A stretch of DNA of 64,000 bases from Nymphaea colorata. Lineage: Eukaryota; Streptophyta; Magnoliopsida; Nymphaeales; Nymphaeaceae. A program made the translations under genes and the position numbers. The notes under the pieces were generated by a model, which was given only the letters and a program-made list of their open reading frames with translations, was not told the DNA's origin and searched no databases. Each line of letters begins with the position of its first letter. Position 1 is the first letter of the stretch. The stretch is from the NCBI RefSeq assembly GCF_008831285.2, contig NC_045147.1, positions 7,906,334 through 7,970,333 of the forward strand. The letters run 5' to 3'. Positions 11,038 to 23,026 of this stretch are shown here, piece by piece.

Positions 11038-14000
11038 ATGACCCTCTTTGCTACTGAGCCGAGAAACAGTGCTTATTGGGAAAAACGAAACACCAACCCT
11101 AAAAATGCTGATAAAATCTTGAAATCAGACTTTCGAAAAGAAAATCCTTTTGAGATCAAAAACTGCCCTAGTATGAATACTGGTGCGAGGCTTGTGAAAT
11201 GTTTGTAAGATGCATATAAAATTCTTTTGGAATGCTTGTGAACTTCCCATTAAATTTTGATAAAGAGTCTTTGCTTGTACCTTCTGTATCTTGTAAGGGC
11301 TTGCATGATTTCATTCGCTTGAAGGCAAAAATGTTGTTTAGAAAATGTTATGATATAAGACAATTGTTTGTTCATTTCCAAATGATAAGCTAAGAAGAAT
11401 TGCTCTCCTTGTCATAGGCTTTCTTAGTATAAGATTTGCCACTCTCTTGACTCCTTTATAATCACAAGAAACTTATCTTTTATCCTCAAAGATTCTTTGA
11501 CATGAGCAACAAAAATTTTCAGGCAAAAACTTTTACTTGCTTTTTTTCTTCAATATGGCCTTTTTTGGCCCTTCTCTTGATTTGTCTTTTAGGTTGACCT
11601 TCACCTAGGGGGGAACTGTTTCTCCACCCCTCATGCTACTATGAGGCTTCATCGCTTTGATGGTCATGTACCTTTGTTATGTGTAATGTCATGCTATCAG
11701 GCTTTCTATCGAACCCTTGTAATGAGCTTTGTGATGGCAGCTCCTAAAGTAGTTGGTCTTAGGGTACCAATTGTAGAATACTCATCAGACTTACTCGAGC
11801 TCAAAAGGCTTTATAAGACACAACTAGAAAAATATTTATGGATGACATAACTTCACAAAATATATGCAAATCAAGTTTTATGCCGACTTGATACTCTCAA
11901 GTGCTGATTCAGTGAAATGATTACACTTACCTTGAGTCCATCTCTCAACACTATTTTCATGCCTTGCCTACTTTGCTCGGGTCAACTCGATCTGATGTCT
12001 CTTGGTAAGCTCTTATTTTATTGAGGGGACAAAGTGAGTGACATTTCATAGATTTTGATTCCCTCTTTTTCATTGAACTCTCTTCATGGCTTATGATATA
12101 GTCATGTTAAAACTTTCATCTTTTAATGAACATCAAATCATTAGCTAAAATTTTCTTATCCTTTTGGAGATAATCAAATCATTTTACTGCTTGCAAGTTA
12201 CAATAAGATTACTTATTAGGAGTATTTATCAAACTAGAAATTCTTGTAGCGGTTCTATGAAACAAGGCACAAAAATATACACCAAAGTGCAAAATTATGT
12301 GTTGAGGTATGTGTACTTGAGTGTATCCAAACACGAAATCTTACACAATGGTATGTTTACTTAGGTGTATTGAAGTATGAAATTTTATGTTGAGACACAA
12401 TTATTTGTATTTGTTGAAGTGCTAAATCTTATTCCATAATACGAAAGCTTGGATACTTATGTAAACTGTTACATTTACTTGTGTGCATCAAAACGCAAAA
12501 TCTAGTGTTATGACACATTTGCTTAGGTGCACCAAAAAGCGAAATCTTATACCAAAGTGTGTTTGCTTTTGCACCAAAGCATGAAATGTTTCACCAAAAT
12601 ATGGGGATTGTGTGTGCCACATTTCGAAACCTTATGCACCAAAAATATACTTGGGTGCACCAAAGCGTGAAATCTTATGTCAAGACACGTTTACTTATAT
12701 GCACCGAAGCATGAAATCTTATACTAGAACACAGAAGGTTGAAAACTTGTGTGAACTAGTACAATTGCTTGGGTGCGCCAAAGCACAAAGTCTTATTACA
12801 TTTACTTGTATGCGCTAAAGCGTGAAATCTTATACTAGCGCATGTTCATATAAAACTTGTGTGCACTGAAGCACTTAAATGGTGTGCTGAAGTATAAAAT
12901 TTTGTTTTGGAAACTTGTGAAATTTGGGTGTATCAAACTGCGAATGCATATGCGCAAGCACGAAACTTTAGAAACTTGTGAAAATTTGAGTGCACCGAAG
13001 CATAAAATTGAATACTTGTGTGCATAGAAGTGTAAAATTGGAGAACTTTGTGATTAGAAAACTTTGTGCACTAATATGTGAAATTGAAAAACTTAATGTG
13101 AAATTGAAAAACTTAATGTGATTGGAAAACTCATGTGCACGAAATTGGAAAACCTGAAGCACTGTTTGTGCGAAGTTGAGAAACTTATAGGCACCTAGGT
13201 ACAGAATTGGGAAACCTCTGACCATCAAACTGCAAAATTGGAAAATTTATACTAAATGGAATAAATGCAAGTGTCAAATCCAAAATCCAATTAAAACAGG
13301 TCCAAATAATCGCAAAGATAATTCCCAAGATCTCCACTTTTTTCCCTGGAATTAGAACATGAAAAATCTTTTTAAGCAAGTCTTTTTTTATGGCCTGGAT
13401 CCAAAAAGGTTCTGAGGAGAAATGTGGCTATGCTTGTGGTCCAAAATGCAATAAAAGAGGGAGTTTGGGTTAAAACTAGTTCCAATTGAGATCTGAAATT
13501 GACCTATAAATGAATTTGTGATCCCTTTAGACATGGATTTTGAGGCCTTAGGTCAAAATGGACTGGATGGGATTTGATTTAAAATGAATTTTGGATCTTT
13601 AGAGATTTGATCAAATGGGGGAAAGTTCGGTTCTAATCAAACTAGATCTATGTGTTTGAATGAAAGGTCTAATTTGGTTTCAGAGCTTGAAATTGATTGG
13701 ATATTGATATGACATCCTAGCTTCAATCAAATCAGACCCAAAAGTTTAAATTTAGATCCAGCGACTAGTTTCATTTGAGATCTGGGTACGGTTACATTGT
13801 TTCAATATGACATGGATTTGAATTTTAGTTCTTAAGTCCAAAGAGACCCAACAGCTGGATGATATTCAAGAGCTTGAGAAACTAGATCTGGACCAAACTG
13901 TGATGATTGGTAGGGCCTGCAGGGTCTAGAATTGTCAAAGCAAAAAATTTTATTTATTTCAGAAAATAGGTGTAACAAAAAAACTTGCTGTGTTTACAGA

Positions 14001-15010
14001 GGCCCTGTTTGATGCTGAGTTGGTGGAAAGGTCAGTGGCAAAATGAACATAACAAAAATTTTCTAAGTATATTCAGTTATTTTGGAAATAGTTGGCAGTT
14101 TTGCAAAAGGGCAATATTTGATCTCATGGTTGACCCTTAACTTCAGGGCTTGAAGTAGGGGAATACAGGAAGATTCACGTTTAACAATCCAACCTGAATG
14201 GATTCATGAACATGTTTAACACTCGAACCTGAAAGAGTTGACTGAATGTTCAAGTTCGACACTCTAACATGAACGAATTGAATGAATGTTCAGGTTTAAC
14301 ATTCTAATATGAGGGAATTGAGTGAATGTTTATGTTTTGACATTCTAACGTGAACCATTTGATTCACCAATTTTTCAGGTTCAACCCCTTGTTTCAAGTT
14401 TCTTTTTGAACTCGCTTGAATCATGAATTTTATTGAGCTCTGGACTTTAATTGGATCTTATTGAAAGCATGCTGAATTCGAATTTTGCTGGAACTTGATT
14501 TGTCTGACATGAGCCATACTTGATTTTAGTTGCAATTTGATGTCCGACACAATGACCCTGTACTTTCGTGGAATTCCATTTATGACATGAATGCCTCTAT
14601 CTTGAATCTCTTGAAAGACACCAGCTGCTAATCTTGAAAATTGCAATTAGTAGGAGCACGAGCCTCGAAGCTAGTTTGAGAGGTGTCTCTTGCATCTGAT
14701 ATATTCTTCATAAATGTTGCCATTGTAGTTATTTGGGTTTTGCTTTTGAAAAGGTTGCTTTTGGTCAAGGAGCCCCTCTTTTTATTTAAGAAGGGGGTTT
14801 GAGAAAGTATGGAAAAGTCTTGACTTTTGTAAACTTTTGCAACATTGGAAAATTCTTAAGAGGTATTCCCATGTGCCCTGCTTCATGAGCAAAGCCCACA
14901 AAGCACTCCCAAAGCGAATCGACCATGGGACCGACCATGAGTTTTGGAATTTGATGGGAGATTAGGTAAAAAATATCTGAAGAAGATGACTCTTGAACCA
15001 CAACAAGAGC
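11038..15010 (-). mobile_element. Remnant 3' region of a Tat/Ogre element
   Basis: 11740-13260 is collinear with 24380-26050 of the large gypsy element: ATTACACTTACCTTGAGTCC versus ATTACATTTTCCTTGAGCCC, then long runs of about 45-50-bp tandem repeats. This is the non-coding region between pol and the 3' LTR. No pol coding sequence was recognised right of it; 13260-15010 has no readable gene. A short tandem array (about four copies of a ~55-bp unit) lies at 14170-14370. Confidence 0.5.
12240..13220. repeat. ~45-50-bp tandem repeats
   Basis: The unit reads approximately GTGCACCAAAGCGTGAAATC then TTATG and a TTTACTTG ending, repeated with much divergence about 20 times. Toward the right the unit shortens to AAATTGGAAAACTT-type repeats. 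The same family occurs at 24840-26000. Confidence 0.75.
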
Positions 15011-15791
15011 CACTAGAAAAAAAAAGACATGTTCACTAATGCATCGAAAGCATCACATCAGTAAATTTTTGCCTTTACTGATGTTCTAGAAAAAACATAA
15101 TCAAATGTTCCCCCTCTTTTTACGTTGAGAGAAGAGACATCAGCAAAGGTGGGCCTTTGTGGACCCATGAACAGCTTTTGTCACCGAAAATTCCTTCACT
15201 TTTTTTAATTAATTGGTGAAAACATTCATAAGTATAGACCTATGGTGGTAAAGTATTTCAATGACATGCGAAAGAACGTTAGTAAAAGGCACTTTTTACT
15301 GACGCTTCCAAGAAAATGTCGTTGAAGGTTCACACCTTGGTGTCTAATGCTCATGCAATTTTTACTAATGTGTCAAGTAAAATGTCACTAAAGGTCTGCA
15401 CCTTGGGGTGTTGAAAGACGTATCTAACAAAACGTCACAAAAAGTTCCTTTTTGCTTTTTAAAACATAAGGCTATAGCAGTGAAATTCACATGGCTATTG
15501 ATGTAAAGGATTCCATTCTCACTTTCTTCAGTGACAATTTGTTGTATAAAGTCACTAAGGAATCTTGTCTTGAGTGAAGTTTCTCAAAATATATTAGTAA
15601 AGGTTAGTTAATTCAAAATAATTTCTTACATGAACAAGAAAATGTCACTAAAGGTTCGCACCTTGGTTGATCTTTAATGAGATATCCACAAAACAAGGGT
15701 TATAGGGTTGGTAATTTTAACCGGTCCCCCATTTCCTTCAGTGACATTGCTTTACTCCATTTGATGGTTCTTTTGTGACATTTTTCTGCTG
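15011..15791. mobile_element. CACTA-like remnant with subterminal repeats
   Basis: The left end is CACTAGAAAAAAAAAGACAT. The right end read inward is CAGCAGAAAAATGTCAC, a partial match. The flanking triplets are AGC and GGC, so a 3-bp target duplication is imperfect at best. Inside, a repeat of the form AAAATGTCACTAAAGGTTCG plus CACCTTGG occurs near 15315, 15388 and 15636, in the style of CACTA subterminal repeats. No transposase is present. Could also be an unrelated MITE. Confidence 0.4.
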
Positions 15792-17002
15792 GGCATTCAT
15801 ATAATTTCGTGTTTGCCCTAATCCCGATGTTTAATAGGGGTGGCCTTTTGTATTCTTTGATTCTTATGTGATAGTGGAAGACTTTGTATGGCCATGGACA
15901 TAAGAGAACCTTGTCTCCAAACCACAGAAATTCCTCTTCTTCTTCCTTCTCTTCTTTGGTTTCTTCTCTTGGTGTCGTAAGAGAGAGAGAGAGGGGGAGG
16001 ACCTTGTTCCTAACATTTGAACATAGTATTCAAGAGAATGAAGACCCACCTAGTATATGCTTTCTCCAGTCATCCAAAAGAGGAGCATGTCAAAGAAAAG
16101 GCACATGTTGAAGGAAGTTCTACAAAGTCAGAATGACTTGGTTGTAGCAAACAGGGTAATTTGCCAAAACATTAGACCATTGTTAGCAAAGATTTAAACG
16201 TGTTAGGCTTCATTTGTATTCAGCCCATTGCCACAAATACAATCTATTAATAGAATCGACTGCTCCACTTTTCTTTTGCAAGTTTGCAATTGTCATTGGA
16301 TCAATCTCCTTCTAGACACTGGTCTGCCCCCCAAATCCCCCAACCTTACAGGCAAGGGGCCCTACCCCTTGCAACCCCTTGCTAACTTACTGCAAAGTTG
16401 GGTTTGCGGAAACTAGGGAAGCCTATTAAGTATAGGTCAGGCTCCACACTCCAACACCAAAAGTCAACAATGTTCAAATGATGCCTCAAACTACAGTGGA
16501 ACTTGCAGAACAAGCACACACTTTTTCCTTTACAAACGGGGGGATCTGCAACCCTTGTGAATCTGTTGTGGACCAAATTCATATATGCATTCAAACCCCA
16601 TTTGATAAAAAAGATAGATTTCCTCCTTCACGGGGTCATCCAAGCCTTGGATGTTTTTGAGTGCATCTTCTTCTTCCTCTTCCAAATTAAATTCAACAAG
16701 ATTCTTCTTGAACTTGATGTTCTCTAACTGACCAATGAGGATTGTATTGTCTTGTGATCATTGTCACCAAAGTTTTTGGGTTTGTAGGTTTATAGCATGG
16801 ATTGGGGAGAAATCATTGGCTAATGGGGATTCTCATGCTGCTCCCACTTTGTGCAAGGGAGTTCTCATCACCAAGTCTCGTTTCACCTCTCCACTTTCCT
16901 TCATCTAAGGTGTATGTTGTAAATTCTCAGATTGGGTCTCTTAGATTAGAATGCATGGAGAAGCCTCTTTCTATAGATTTGGACCATTCTAGATAATTTT
17001 TC
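15792..17002. other. Unassigned sequence
   Basis: Several short open frames on both strands, none with a recognisable domain. A GA-rich run lies at about 15978-15997. No element boundary was recognised. Confidence 0.4.
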
Positions 17003-17230
17003 ATGGCTTACCTTCTTCAGAGTATTGTTTTGGCTATTGTTCTTCTTGTCATCCCTTCATCTATGTGCTTCGGAAATTGTGAGTTGTGTGCACCAGCCTG
17101 TGCACAAAATTTTTGTGGACAGGCCTGTGATGCTACCACATGGTATCGTGATTTAATAATAGAATCATGCATAAGTGAGGCCCAGAAATTACGTTCCAAT
17201 ATTGTCCTCAATCAAAGGAAGAATGTATAG
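17003..17230 (+). CDS. Possible small secreted Cys-rich peptide
   Basis: A 75-residue open frame starts with a strong signal-peptide-like N terminus (MAYLLQSIVLAIVLLVIPSS), followed by a cysteine-dense stretch. Cysteines fall at residues 22, 26, 29, 33, 38, 42 and 56, giving C-x3-C-x2-C-x3-C-x4-C-x3-C. Plants encode many secreted Cys-rich peptides, but I do not recognise this spacing as a named family. The 3' part of the frame (17151-17230) is repeated just downstream at 17249-17330, so the stop may be recent or the frame a relic. It lies among transposon remnants, and expression is unknown. A chance frame is possible. Confidence 0.35.
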   Translation: MAYLLQSIVLAIVLLVIPSSMCFGNCELCAPACAQNFCGQACDATTWYRDLIIESCISEAQKLRSNIVLNQRKNV

Positions 17231-17330
17231 GATCGAGACGTTTTAGGATTTAATAATAGAATCGTGCGCAAGTGAGCCCCAAAAATTGCATACCAATATT
17301 GTCTTCAATCAAAGGAAGAATTTATTAGAT
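17151..17330. repeat. Two ~80-bp direct copies 98 bp apart
   Basis: 17151-17230 and 17249-17330 share GATTTAATAATAGAATC, then GTGAG, then CAATATTGTC and AATCAAAGGAAGAAT. The first copy overlaps the end of the Cys-rich open frame. Confidence 0.85.
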
Positions 17331-18240
17331 AACATAAATGCCCTTTTATTGTACGAACTAAATACTAAAAAAAATTATCGCCTTGACCTAAGTTCCCTTT
17401 TAGCGATTGGACGCATAGAACATTTATTTCCTTGTCTTACCCTTTGTCTTGTTATGCAAAACTCGGAATGTAGAAGACTTGATCATCAAGCACAAACAGT
17501 GGGAAGGATGGAAGAAAGAAAGAACCGATGCAAAGCTCATAAGTGAGAAATGAAACGAGAAGAGCAAGGAAGAAGTGACTATATATCATTCTTGGAGCGC
17601 AATTGATCATTCGACTTTTTGTTGGCATTCGATATTTTGATGGTGCCAATGTGTTATACAGGCTTCAAATTTTTTTTCGATGAATGGACATTCAAAGAAA
17701 TTGAATGAGCACTTTGATACTTTTGAAGCTTAATGCTACTCACACAGAAAAAAACATGCAGCCAACATGTATGACATTATCCTGCATACTATCTCAAGTG
17801 GTTAGTGATGAGGGTTTTCACAGTATGCAAATTCATACATACACTATCATTTAGATGGACAAGACACTATCATTACTTTGTTGCTTAGATATTGTTGCTC
17901 ATACTATTGTCATAGTGTTGCACACTACATCGTAACTCTATCATGCATTGCATCGCAAACCACAATCCTGTGTCATGCATTGCATCTCATGTTTTTGGTG
18001 TGTGTGATCTTCATTTTTTATTCTCATACACTACAAATGGCATGACTGTTGTCCTTTCATCATCATCTAAAAGCAGCATCGAACAATCTAATTTGGTCGT
18101 AAAAAAAAATTAAATATGATGAAGGGAATCAGTGTTCATTACCTACAACTGAATGCCCATAAGAAAACATATTGCCCAATGGTTATTTCAGTGAATTAAT
18201 GATCGATAATACTGCACATGGAAGTGCTAGAACAGATGAA
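17331..18240. other. Unassigned, upstream of the FAR1-like relic
   Basis: AT-rich with no readable gene. May include the 5' end of the adjacent MULE, but no terminal inverted repeat was recognised. Confidence 0.4.
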
Positions 18241-20420
18241 GTTCCTGCCGTAGAAATGCTATTTGATGGCGAGTATGACGCTTAAATATTTACAATTCTT
18301 ATTCTCAAGAACATGGATTAATTGCTAAAAAGTGTAGGGGTGATAAAAATGTACAATGCATCGTTGTGAGAATGCCATTTGTTTCTTGAAAGCAAATGTG
18401 GAAGAAGCCAAATGAAAATGTAAAGTAAAGTAAAGATTGATACAAGATGCGGCTGTGCAACCAAGTTGGTATTGAGAAGGATTCCCAATTGAAAATACTG
18501 TGTCTACACATTCACAAATGACCACAATCATCCTTGGCAATTCCTCACAAGAGTCGCATACTAAGGTTGCATCGCAAGGAGTCAGCACCCCATTATGATA
18601 TTAATGAACTAGCTGATAGTGCTGGAATTCCACCTAAGAAGACTTATAATTATTTAGTGAATGTCGATGGTGCTTAGGAGAATGTTTCATTCACACTCAA
18701 GGATTATAAAAAACACTTAAGGAAAATGAGGTCAGAATCCATGAAATTGAAAACATTAAGAGCCCTATTCGATTACTTGGAGAAAATAATAAGCAAACAC
18801 ATGTTTTATCAATGCCTTGCAAGTTGACAATGATCAACATGCCGCATATATCTTCTAGGCAGACTCAAGGTCAATGGTTGACTAAGAATGCTTAAATGAT
18901 GTTCTTGTTTTCGACACAAGCGTGAAGGTCAATGCTCAACCTTAGTCCTTTGCCCAGTAAGTGGAGGCAAACCACCACTCTTAAAGTTGTATTTTAGGTA
19001 GTGCATTGCCATGTGATCTGACCATGAAAATCTTTGAGTGGTTGTTTAAGGCTTTCACCAAAGCCATGAATGGCAAACATCCTAAGGATGTACTTACAAA
19101 TCGTGAGAATAGAATAGCAGCACTAGTGTCTCATGTATGGCCAGAGGCACATCATTGACTTCATTTTTTGTTTGTTTTTTAAAACACAGCAAAAAGAATA
19201 TGCCATGTGCTAAATCAAAAGTCTGGCTTGAAGGAGTGCTCTGCAGAATATAGACTAAAGTGTGAAGATGCAAAGATACATTAGTCTGCGTGAGAACAAA
19301 TAATTCATGCCTATGACCTTGAAGAGAACATTTGGCTTCAAATGTAGTATAAAGATAAAGAAAAATGCGCATTGGCATACGGAAGACAATACTTTTGTGT
19401 AAGTATGATAAACTTGCAAAGATCATGCGTGCTGCATTGAAAGGAGAGTCTACACTTGTTTGTCAATGTACTGATTCATGGAACAATATGAATTATTTGT
19501 CGATGATCATAAGTAGAGTGAAGAAGATGTGAAAAGCTATAATTCATGACCCAAACTCTAAACATGAATATGTTGGCCAAAGCTGCAGCTATGTATAAAA
19601 TAACCACATTTGAGTGGTTTAAACAAGAAGCAATCTAGGCAACTAATTGCAGTATTGAATAAGATATGCAAGAATTGTAGGTATTGTGTGGTATGGCATA
19701 GATAAGAGTCTCTTAAAAGGAAGGTTACATGTGTTACCATGTTGATACTAATGTTGTGCAATGTTCATGCAAAAAAATATGAATTTAAATGTATTTTATG
19801 TTGTCATGTACTAAAGGCATTTGATTGAGAGAATATTAGAGAAATACCTGATACATATATCATGTGAAAATAGGCAAAACACATAAAGGTGGAGATATTG
19901 AAGAGGATGCTTGTTATTCCTTATGATGAGGATCCTAGGCATGACATTGCCTACTTTTACCAACTGCTATGCAGATCGCTCATGCAAGTTACAGATTTTG
20001 CAACATGAGACAACCTAGTATATGAATACATGAGGCAGTTTTCAAATGATGCAATAGACAAAGTGTTTTTGCCAAAAAATGGACTCAACTTTGAAATTAT
20101 ATTTTTAAATAGCTAGCATGATGACACCAAATCCATCGAAAGAAGAGGAAGAATGGTTCGAGTGTAAATATCATATCAACAACATAGACATCAATATTGT
20201 CAACTACAATAAAACAATACATACAAGAAAAGGTTCGAAGAGGAAGCCATGATCTGATATCAGCCAATACAGGACAAAAAGTGCATTGGAGAATACTAGC
20301 AGGAGAAAAAAGAAGAAACAACTATGTGTTCCACAAGAACAATCAATCAATCTATCGAGTTATGTAAAAGTGTCAAATCATGAGGTTGAAAACTTGAAAC
20401 ACTGTTGTTGTCCTGCCTAA
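18241..20420 (+). pseudogene. FAR1/FRS-like (MULE) transposase relic
   Basis: Fragments in several plus frames match FAR1/FRS and related Mutator-like transposases in order. A FAR1 DNA-binding start (VPAVEMLFDGEYDA) lies near 18241. AGIPPKKTYNYLVNVDG is near 18622. The core block VLVFDTSVKVNAQP then IFEWLFKAFTKAMNGKHPKD spans about 18903-19085, followed by ICHVLNQ near 19200. A SWIM-type zinc finger remnant (ILCCHVLKAFD, then ENIREIPDTYIM) lies near 19795-19865. In-frame stops and frameshifts break every segment, so it cannot make a full protein. FAR1/FRS transcription factors descend from such transposases. The breaks and TE-rich context favour a dead MULE over a working FRS gene. Confidence 0.75.
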
Positions 20421-22360
20421 TGTGCCAGTTATATCCAAGCGAAGGTTTTTACTAATCTCTCGGTAAGTTCTGATATTTACTTCTATTATTTATTGAAACC
20501 CATCATAGCATGAAAAGTGTTTGACTGTTTTAGAGCCGTGTGGATTTGCATTGTCTCCAACAAGAATCCGTGGAGGTGCTCTCATTCAACAATCAACATT
20601 TGTGTTCTAGTAACAAAATGGTAGGTAAAGCATGATGCTATTGCAACAGTGCAATAATGAGTGCCATGCAACTTGCAATATCTACGAGAGATTGGTTCTA
20701 GAACTACTAGTTTTATATACAATTTGTTAAGTGTGATACGTAGAGCCATAGATAGCCAATAGATATTTTCTGATATCACTTGTACAAAACAATTCTAAAT
20801 AAAATATATCGTCTTTGTTATGTCACAAGTCTTATTAATCTTGCGCCTCAACCATTGGTTGGAGGTTTGTGAATCACTTTCCTAGCCAACAAAGTAGAAA
20901 AAGGTGATACCGTCTTCAAAGATAGTTTGTATTTTTCCTATGTACATCTTGGCTTTTATCTACGAGAGAGGTCCCCCTCAAACTTTGTCATGAACACACC
21001 CCAATCATATTTGTTTCCTTACTGAGGACATTTGATGAGAAAAAAATTGTATCTATCACCATTCCAATGAAATTCTCTTGTAAAGATATTATATTATAGA
21101 AGAAGTAGATGAGGTTAGGGTCATCCACAAATCTCTTCTACTCAATAATGTAATCCTCAACATGCATGCCAATGCTGCCGTGTTGAAGGTTTACTTTTTT
21201 TAGTCAAGAAAGGTCATAGAATTGTACATCTGCAAACTTATCCATAACTTGCATAACATTTGGTCAGACACTGACGATATTCACAAATAAGTGTAAGATT
21301 AGATAATCACTTCATTATTGACCTCATTTTGAGGCCAAAAATTATTATCCTCAATAATGGCCATAAAATTGTCACTAAGGGGTCGAGGTCATCTCAGCAC
21401 ACTTATTTCACTCTGCGCCTTCCTCCCCCCATTTGTTCATCGAGATTGAGCAGTTTTTGACCTTGTTCTCAATGTTGGGGCATCCATTGCCATGGAGCTT
21501 CCAACTTCCTCTTCTATTCATTCTGACTACCACAAAACACTAGTTCTAAGGCGTCTTATTTATATCAGCCCAAAACACTGCAGCCTTTTGACTTCTTTTC
21601 ATTAACTAACACATTATAACAATCCAACTTGACTACATCATAACTTGTGTGATAGAGTATGTCTCTGATATTTGTAATAGTGAGAATATAATTAGATTCA
21701 AAATCATCAAAGAGTGAAGCTATCAGACATATCATCACCCATACAACATAGTCATCACCAAGACTTCTGCATGTCAGGCGCAACTACATCATACAAGGTG
21801 TTAGTCACTGCAGCGACCTATGAAACTACAAGAATCCCTAGGATATTCAAAATTGTTACACTATGGTATGTTGATGTTTCAATAGTGAGCTTGATAGTGT
21901 GGGAAGACTATGAGTCCAAATCCTAGACACTATGGATTCAATAGTTCCTGAGAAAGCGATGAGTTCGATAGTGCCTCAGAAGACGATAAGTGTGAGTGTT
22001 TGTGACAGATATTGTGTAAGACAATGTCTATTGGGTAGTGAAAATGAATAAGCATTGTATTCAGAATAATAAATCAGATTACATATGGTCAACATAGAAA
22101 TGGAATGTTCTTGGAGAAGGAATCTGCATGAGTATCATGTGCTTTTTGTTTTTGGTATTCGGCCAACAAATGACAATAAGACCACTAGAGATGGTTCATG
22201 ACATCTTCCTGTGTAAACCTTAGCTTACAAGCCTTTTTGTAGAACTTCCATGAAGTTCATCGTGAACACACTGCAACCACAATCATTATTTTGCTATGCA
22301 CATTTGACCAAAAACATTTGTAACCCTCGGCAGGTTGTCTACTTTTTTTTTCAAGATAAC
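20421..22360. other. Unassigned, probably decayed transposon sequence
   Basis: No intact frame or clear domain. On the minus strand around 21070-21190 a short stretch (LQHGSIGMHVEDYIIE) faintly resembles a retrotransposon gag, but too weakly to annotate. Confidence 0.35.
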
Positions 22361-22369
22361 ATATTGTCG

Positions 22370-23026
22370 GACAAGAGTCTAACACTGTTCGATTAACAGC
22401 TTAAGGTATAAGCTCAATGACCATTTGATCAACATTCATACACAATTGGATTCCTTCTATATGCCAGTTTGAGAAGCGTGCACTGAAAAGCATGATCGAG
22501 CATACAATTGTCCTTTATTAGCCTGAATCCGATATGTAATCATCCTTTTGCATTTTAATGACAATTATAAGGCTGGTGTTGTGCGAGGCTATGCGCGATC
22601 ACTTATCGGTTGCTTATTGCACTTTTTTTTATTTATGATCACAAATAAGACAACTTGCTTGAGCTTCATGTACATAGCTTGACTTGGATATTACATGTAA
22701 TTCGACTGACAGCTTGTGGTATAAACTCGGTGACCATTTGACCAACATTCGTATATAGTTGGAGTCGTTCTATATGCCAGCTTGAGAAACGTGCACAGAA
22801 AAGCATGATCAAGCATACAATCACCTTTTATCAATCTCAATCAGATATGTAATCACCCTTATGTTTTTTTGAAACAATAACTATAAGGTAGATGTTGTGT
22901 GAGGTTGTGTGGGGTCACTTATCAGTTGCTTTATTTCACACTTTCTGGTTTATGATCACATATAAGACCACTTGCTCGAACTTCACGTACACAGTTTAAC
23001 TTGGATATTGCACCCAAGAAGAGCCA
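22370..23026. repeat. Tandem ~330-bp repeats flanking the gypsy insertion
   Basis: Two copies lie head to tail (about 22380-22690 and 22705-23026). Shared blocks are ATATGCCAGYTTGAGAA, AAAAGCATGATC and CTTGGATATT. A third copy, at 39190-39553, lies on the other side of the large gypsy element, which therefore inserted inside this repeat. Confidence 0.75.

Noticed and set aside
14786-15013. 75-codon minus-strand frame
   Set aside because: No recognisable similarity; lies within gypsy-remnant sequence.
18241-20420. A functional FAR1/FRS transcription factor gene
   Set aside because: Each domain lies in a different frame with in-frame stops; no set of introns would plausibly remove them.
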